The notes below the pieces were generated by a model. That model saw only the letters and a list, made by a program, of their open reading frames with translations. It ran no database searches and had not been told where the DNA came from. The position numbers were made by a program, and so were the translations under genes. DNA of 64,000 bases from Halocaridina rubra (taxonomy: Eukaryota; Arthropoda; Malacostraca; Decapoda; Atyidae), in NCBI GenBank assembly GCA_037179515.1, contig JAXCGZ010007638.1, positions 18,501 to 82,500 of the forward strand, written 5' to 3'. Numbering within the stretch: position 1 is the stretch's first letter; the number at the start of each line of letters is the position of its first letter. Of this stretch, positions 58,595 to 64,000 are shown piece by piece.

Positions 58595-59335
58595 GCAAAA
58601 GAATACAAAACAACGTGTAATCATAAATGGAGCCTTTACTGACTGGGTCTCAGTCACTTCTGGAGTTCTACAAGTATCAATCCTTGGTCCTAACTTATTT
58701 ATCATCTTCATCGACGACACAGATATGGATCTACTAGGTGTGATGTCAAAATCTGAAGATGACATAAAACTCAGAGCAAACGTGATCAATCCTGAAGGGA
58801 AAGAGAACTCCAAGCAAATTTATGTAGGCTGGGGGCATGGTCTGAAACATGGCGAATGCCAGTTAACTTGGAGAATGCAAGGTAATGCATTCTGGTCATG
58901 CAAATCCAGGTACAGACTATTCACTCTTGGGTAAAACTGTCTAGACATTGGTTCCATAACAGGACTTAGGTGCACAATGAAGTAGTGATTTGAAATTTTT
59001 CAAGCAGTGCATAGAAATGGAAAAAAAGCCTAGAAATCATTAGGCTACATTCAGAGGCTTTTCCTTTATAGGAATAAAGGAATTGTTTTTCCATTATTTA
59101 ATTCAATAATACAGCAACATTTAAAATAGGCTGTGCAGTTATGGTCACCTACATTTAGGCTAGATAGATGGACTTGAAAGAATTCAGGCAAGGGCTACAA
59201 AGCTCATCCCATCTATCAGGTGGCTTAGTTACAAGGATCGACTTAAGGCTTTGGGATTATTCTCGTTAGAAGCTCGCAGACAGAGAGGTCAGCTCATTGA
59301 AGTACAGTCTCTTCTTTTTATACGCAAGGATGGGT
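58595..59335 (+). pseudogene. LINE reverse transcriptase remnant (Rex/CR1-type, another family)
   Basis: The plus strand reads QRVIINGAFTDWVSVTSGVL, then QVSILGPNLFIIFIDDTDMD (motif B: SGVPQGSxLGPxLFxxxINDxD, with PQG changed to LQV). KSEDDIKLR follows, in which the catalytic DD survives. After shifts it reads DRWTxLERIQARATKLIPSI, then RWLSYKDRLKALGLFSLEAR and RQRGQLIEV (post-RT block). It is more diverged than the 53.8-kb family, and only the distal half of the protein remains. Confidence 0.75.
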
Positions 59336-60341
59336 TCTCAGAAGGCTCGTGTAATTCAAATTTTGCATGATTTAAATTGTATAAGTCCATAAGGAGTAAT
59401 GTTAATTGAGATAGGGATGGTTACGTTCTACAAGCGAGCATAAACACACTGTACCAAAGAAATGAGCTTGTTAAACACATTTTACATATGCATAATCAAG
59501 CTGAAATATGTAAGTAAGCTAAAAATAAACAAATATTAATGATATACAGATAAACAAAAAATAAACAAATTAACTTACTCTATATACGGTGGACAACAGG
59601 CATATTGGGACATGTGTGGTGGTGGTGAACAGTTGATTTAAGCAGTAAGGAGAGGGAGGAGAAGAGGCGGGGGTAGTGGGAGAGCTGACCGTGTTGTGTT
59701 TGGGGTTCATGCTTCTTAGATGTGGGTATTGCCATTTCTTCATCTTCCTCATATTGTCATTGGAAGGAAAATGGAAACGAGGTGCTTGGTCTCTAAACTG
59801 TGCTACATTTTTTCGCGGTCAATATTCTAGTAATTTGAATTACATTATTATTATTAAGGACACACTATATTCCAATTTCACGTAATCTTAACGCACGTAA
59901 AAAAAGAAGAGACTGTATTTAAAATACTGAATGGGTTTGACAATGTTGATCACAAATATTATTTAGTCTGAATACAATTCAATTCGTAACAATGGCTCGA
60001 ATATGATATGATAAACATTAACCTAGTGTATGTTAAAATTTCTTCACATACAAGATCTGCTCCACCTGGAATCAACTTCAAGAGAATGTTGTTAACAGCA
60101 CTACCTTTGAGCAATTCAAAATATATCTAGTCAGAATCCTGTACACACACTAGGATGAGTGTGTACTGGGTATCTATTACCAAGTAAATATGAAGTACTG
60201 TATTTCCTCAGTATGGACCACAAGGTCTATGAGACATTAATCTTGTCCTTGATACTCCATGTAACTCTGCTTTGAAAAGCCGGAGGGTTTGTTTTTTCAA
60301 AATGATGCTGAGCTTTGTCTGCTTGTTTTCTTTTTCTCCTC

Positions 60342-60342
<1 letters not shown>
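59336..60342. other. Intron, no gene recognised
   Basis: AT-rich DNA with no supported repeat or coding sequence. Confidence 0.6.
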
Positions 60343-60433
<91 letters not shown>

Positions 60434-60449
60434 TAATAATAATAATAAC

Positions 60450-60504
<55 letters not shown>

Positions 60505-60529
60505 TATAATAATAATAATAATAATAAAC
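60343..60529. repeat. (AAT)n microsatellite
   Basis: About 185 bases with a few single-base interruptions. Confidence 0.97.
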
Positions 60530-61162
60530 TAAGAAAATGGTAATACAGAAGTTAAAAAAAGATCAAAGTATATGACTTACAGATGATATACTGTAAGGAT
60601 ACACTACACTACATCTCAATACCGTCCTCTTCCCACAGATGTAATAGTTCGACTTTGACAAAATTGACTTACTACCGACTGATCAGACCTGATCAATGTC
60701 ATAAGTCACCAACTACCTGTATTTCAAACTATTAATCTGTCTCAAGGCTTGTTGAAAAACTACTTTGTTTAGCGGATAAATCTTAGAAAAAAAATATAAT
60801 TTTATCCTATACAGTCTAGCAGACCTAAAGATCACTAGTAGTAAAACCAAATAAAAATAAATATAATTACCTCTTTTAGAGGGAATTATAAAGTTCTCAT
60901 AAACAGTAAAGGTGTAATGTCTTTTGCATAGCAGCAACATAAATTAAAAACTTTAAAAAAATTGAAAAAATCTGTATCACAAAATGTATCCTTAAAAAGT
61001 TATTCCATAAACTTTTGCTCTCTATAGCTATGATTAGGGGACAGAAGTCATTCACATAAACATGAAAAATTATGTGGCAAGAAAATTAGTTAACATAAAT
61101 GAATTGCTACATAAATAAAATAGACAAGAGCCCCATAAATAATAAAAATATAAATACACCAC
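60530..61162. other. Intron, no gene recognised
   Basis: AT-rich DNA adjoining the collagen exon at 61163. Confidence 0.6.
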
Positions 61163-61222
61163 CTCGATTTCCTCGATGTCCAGTTATTCGTCGCAGTTCT
61201 TCTATGCCGCCGAGAGTCTTTC
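61163..61222 (-). CDS. Mp: Multiplexin (collagen XV/XVIII-like) exon, interrupted collagen segment
   Basis: Most upstream host exon visible. On the minus strand it lies between an acceptor (TTCCAG) and a donor (GTGGTG). It reads (G)KTLGGIEELRRITGHRGNR(G), a short collagen-type Gly-X-Y stretch after a non-collagenous interruption. It begins with the last two bases of a Gly codon and ends with the first base of the next Gly codon. That phase fits exactly the exon at 49319-49440, which begins GT CCA CCA. Multiplexins are secreted basement-membrane collagens with frequent interruptions of the triple helix, so the broken pattern fits. Further upstream exons must lie beyond the right edge. The exon is only 60 bases, so the call rests on splice sites, phase and the GHRGNRG motif. 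Confidence 0.6.
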
Positions 61223-61742
61223 CTGGAACTTAGGGTTAAAAACAATATACAGTATCATACAAGGTGCTAAAGTCATATAGCCACAGACAGTCAACAAGTA
61301 AAGTGTAAAAATTATACTACAGTGACAAACAATTCATATTACTTTACATATAGTGGGTAAGTAAACAATTATGATAATTCATATTACAGGAAAAGAATAG
61401 TGAAACAGAAAGCAAATCAATGGCATTCCAAATTAAAAGAATTGCATTAACAATTAAGTATTTTAAGAAATTACATTAGGAAAAAGAAAAGAAGCCGCAA
61501 ATCATATAATATAAAAATTATCATTATATAAATTAAACTTAGTTATATATACTCCTAGTAATAGACAGAATATTTCTCATAGTTACGCGAAAGTCTATTT
61601 TTATTACTTATTTCATACCCTTGTCACAAAGGCTTCAAAAGACTATGAATTCTTGGGTAATTCAATGTGCCCAATTTCCCTTGAAATGGTAACAGATTTC
61701 TTTCTTTAAACTACATCTTTCATTGGATTTATTAAAAATTAA
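61223..61742. other. Intron, no gene recognised
   Basis: AT-rich DNA upstream (minus strand) of the collagen exon; ends at a short palindrome. Confidence 0.6.
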
Positions 61743-61788
61743 AAGTTTTATAAGGGTGTGTGTGAATGCACACACCCTTATAAAACTT
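61743..61788. repeat. Perfect 20-bp inverted repeat at an element 5' junction
   Basis: AGTTTTATAAGGGTGTGTG, a six-base loop (TGAATG), then CACACACCCTTATAAAACT, extended by one A/T pair. It is followed by a short direct repeat TTATAAAAC and then by the CR1-like copy at 61798. Confidence 0.93.
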
Positions 61789-61802
61789 ATAAAACACACA
61801 CA

Positions 61803-61964
61803 CAGGAAGAGATGGGAAAGATCAAAAACCTGTTGCAAGAGGCAAGAAGGTTAAATGAGGAAAGAAATGAAGAAGAGATGAAAAATTTTCATTTCAGAGT
61901 TCTTCCAGACAAAGGGGAGATAAAGAAGATAATGACAGAAGATCAGGGGATGGGGCCTCATTAA
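61803..61964 (+). pseudogene. CR1-like ORF1 tail
   Basis: 54 codons including the TAA: EEMGKIKNLLQEARRLNEER ... [20 protein letters not shown] and H. It matches the region of the 53.8-kb copy lying after its premature TGA, without defects. It contains the A AAT TTT heptamer at 61883-61889, with the -1 frame opening after a TGA at 61868. Confidence 0.88.
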
Positions 61965-62994
61965 GATTGCTATACACAAATGCTGATGGATTAGCTGGTA
62001 AGGCAGTAGAATTAAAAGATAGGATTCACAACAGTAAGGCAGATATAGTAGCAATTACAGAGACTAAGTTGAGTGAGGACATAAACAGTGTCACAGTTTT
62101 TCCTAAGGGCTTCAGAATATTAAGGGTTGAAAGATCTGAGAGCTGAAGAAATAAACTTGGCTATAGAAAGTGAGTTCAGGAATTTCTTGTTGCTCGCATA
62201 AATACTGGGTCAGAGAACATTATAATAACTGTTGTATATAACCCACCAAGGAACCAGAATAGGCTAGAAGTTTATGAGGAAAGTCATATAGGTACTATTG
62301 AAGTCATAAACTCAGTTGTTACCATGGCACAGGAGAGAAAATGTAGGATTTTGATTATGGGAGATTTTAATCATAAAGAGATAGATTGGATAAATCTTGA
62401 CCCACACAGTGGTGAGGACTCATTCGGGGCAAAATTCCTAGATTGAGTACAAGGGAATTTCCTACACCAACATGTAATGGAACCAACGAGGGCCGAGGGT
62501 GGGGATGAGCCATCACTACTTGATCTAGTATTCACATATAATGTGTTGGATATTGAAAAATTGAGTATAAACCACCAATTGGAAAGAGTGACCACTGTGT
62601 GTTGTTGATGGAGTATATCATTGAAGATATTCTGCCTGAGAGTAGAGGCACTGAGGACATGAGGAGGAACTATCCAAAAGGAGATTACATCAAAATGAAT
62701 GAGCTTTTTGCAGTTATTGACGGGAGAGCCTTATTTTACAACAAATCTGTACAAGAAATGTATGACATCTTTTGTGAGAAATATGGGAAGATAGTAGATT
62801 ACTGCATACCTGTCACCAAAGTAGGTGTAATTCATGCCAGAGAGAAATGGTTTGATAATGAGTGTAAAAGAGCTAAGGAGTGGAGAGACAAATGCTGGAA
62901 AAGGTATAGGAGGAGAAAAAACATAAATGCCTGGCAAACCTACAAAAGAGCAAGAAATGACTACCTAAGTAAAAGAAGAGAGACAGAGAGAGAC

Positions 62995-62997
<3 letters not shown>
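61889..62997 (+). pseudogene. CR1-like ORF2 endonuclease part, broken
   Basis: It follows the family through LLYTNADGL and AITETKL. A deletion of about 60 bases after ERSE, one-base deletions near 62178 and 62562, and a TGA replacing TGC near 62444 disrupt it. An open stretch from 62599 ([20 protein letters not shown]) reaches the (AAT)n at 62998. The RT domain is absent. Confidence 0.88.
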
Positions 62998-63025
<28 letters not shown>

Positions 63026-63027
63026 TG
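62998..63027. repeat. (AAT)n microsatellite
   Basis: About 28 bases, at the point where the CR1-like copy is interrupted. Confidence 0.95.
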
Positions 63028-63655
63028 TGAGGAGAATTTTAAAAATAGACATCATGAAAGTAATGGAGAGGTATATTAAAACCCAGCAGAGAGATGGATA
63101 TTCATTACACATCTTTTATAATCCCTTCACATCTGACAGATTATTACACTCTCCATCTCTGTTTCTCTTTACAGCCTGATAAAGGCTATTTTATTTTATC
63201 ATTTTTGGCCCGTCCTAGTGTCATAATCATCTAAAAAAAAAAAAATTTAGGTGTTCCTACTTTGCGGAAAGTCACCTATCGTGGCTGGTCCCGGAACCAA
63301 ACCCCCGCGATAAATGAGGGATTACTTATATATACAGTAATCCCTCGCTTATCGCGGGGGTTCGGTTCCGGGACCGGCCGCGATAGGTGAATTTCCGCGA
63401 AGTGGGAACACCTAAAAAAAAAATATATATATCTTTTTTTTTTAAGATGATTACGACACCAGGATGGGCCAAAAATTATAAAATAAAACAGCCTTTATCA
63501 GGCTGTAAAGAGAAACAGAGATGGAGAGTGTAATGACCTGTCAGATGTGAAGGGATTATAAAAGATGTGTAATGAATATCCAGCTCTCTGCTGGGTTTTA
63601 AAATACCTCTGCATTACTTTCATGATGTCTATTCCAAAAATTCTCCTCAGATATT
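63028..63655. mobile_element. Long palindrome of two outward-meeting pogo-type ends
   Basis: Left arm 63028-63326 and right arm 63335-63655 are inverted copies, about 90% identical by eye, separated only by TATATATA. At the centre the left arm ends ...GAGGGATTACT and the right arm starts CAGTAATCCCTCGCTTATCG. These are the terminal repeats of the 17.4-kb pogo family, placed tip to tip. Each arm also contains ACATCTTTTATAATCCCTTC and a CAGCCTGATAAAGGCT-type hairpin. (AAT)n/(ATT)n lie outside both arms. Confidence 0.9.
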
Positions 63656-63656
63656 A

Positions 63657-63733
<77 letters not shown>

Positions 63734-63772
63734 TTTAACAATAATTTTCCTTTGATGATGATTGTGGAGATG

Positions 63773-63838
<66 letters not shown>

Positions 63839-63852
63839 TCATTATTATTATT
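63656..63852. repeat. (ATT)n arrays (two)
   Basis: ATT repeats at about 63656-63735 and 63776-63856, separated by 40 bases containing TTTCCTTTGATGATGATTGT. Confidence 0.96.
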
Positions 63853-63930
63853 ATTACGAATTTGTAATTAAACCATTATTTTTACAATAAATAATGTAGT
63901 TTTGGTTGAATGAACAAGAGTTAATTAAAG

Positions 63931-63933
<3 letters not shown>

Positions 63934-64000
<67 letters not shown>
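63934..64000. repeat. (CT)n microsatellite at the window edge
   Basis: At least 66 bases of CT repeat, running out of the window. Confidence 0.98.

Larger units (their letters stand above)
61798..62997 (+). mobile_element. CR1-like non-LTR copy, 5' truncated and interrupted
   Basis: It starts in the ORF1 tail at ACAGGAAGAGATGGGAAAG, joined to (CA)n, and follows the family to ORF2 residue about 330 (ends ...ERDY). There it breaks off into (AAT)n and the palindromic element. The remainder is not found in the window. Confidence 0.92.

Noticed and set aside
60289..60543. Poly-Ile/poly-Asn open frames over AAT repeats (also 13846, 51386, 58196)
   Set aside because: Microsatellite translation only.

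Overview
This is a eukaryotic, intron-rich, repeat-laden genomic window, most likely from a decapod crustacean. That is inferred from its style: very long (AT)n, (AAT)n, (CATA)n, (CT)n and (CA)n microsatellites, many pogo/Tigger-like and mariner DNA transposons, and CR1-like non-LTR elements around a protostome-type collagen XV/XVIII gene. No RNA polymerase II promoter, rRNA gene or intact functional tRNA gene was recognised.

One host gene is visible. It lies on the minus strand and runs from beyond the right edge to 15770. Seven exons encode the C-terminal part of a multiplexin (collagen XV/XVIII family): a collagen exon (61163-61222), a Gly-X-Y exon that enters the trimerization domain (49319-49440), the rest of that domain (48554-48646), a Ser/Thr/Pro hinge (48127-48261) and endostatin in three exons (42427-42621, 42061-42176, 15770-16073). 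All junction phases agree and give 340 residues plus a stop. The last endostatin intron is about 26 kb and holds most of the mobile DNA.

Almost everything else is mobile DNA. (1) One CR1-like non-LTR family has six copies (1-432 +, 1326-2184 -, 34207-37146 -, 42915-46250 -, about 53806-57735 +, 61798-62997 +). Its ORF2 has no ATG before the endonuclease. It lies in the -1 frame relative to ORF1, and a canonical A AAT TTT heptamer sits in the overlap. (2) Remnants of other non-LTR clades lie at 18720-19060, 19680-19770, 22905-23240, 37970-40575 and 58595-59335. (3) A decayed BEL/Pao LTR retrotransposon occupies 23952-30318. (4) A Ginger/KRBA2-like element with about 175-bp terminal inverted repeats lies at 30599-31859. 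(5) A mariner at 2278-4190 contains a nested pogo derivative. (6) At least eight further pogo/Tigger-like pieces occur, several with internal tandem arrays (169, 180 and about 195 bp, and a degenerate one of about 290 bp). (7) Three tRNA-like or SINE pieces are present.

Layout: 1-4190 nested transposons; 4191-15769 AT-rich gene-poor DNA downstream of the host gene with one pogo element (9502-11606); 15770-16073 last host exon; 16074-42060 the transposon-filled intron, in which successive elements are separated by (TA)n arrays; 42061-49440 host exons with a CR1-like copy and a nested SINE; 49441-61162 a large intron carrying the most complete CR1-like copy; 61163-64000 an upstream collagen exon, another CR1-like copy and a long tip-to-tip palindrome of transposon ends.

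The two most notable signals are the possible -1 recoding site of the CR1-like family and the regular placement of elements between (TA)n or (CA)n arrays.
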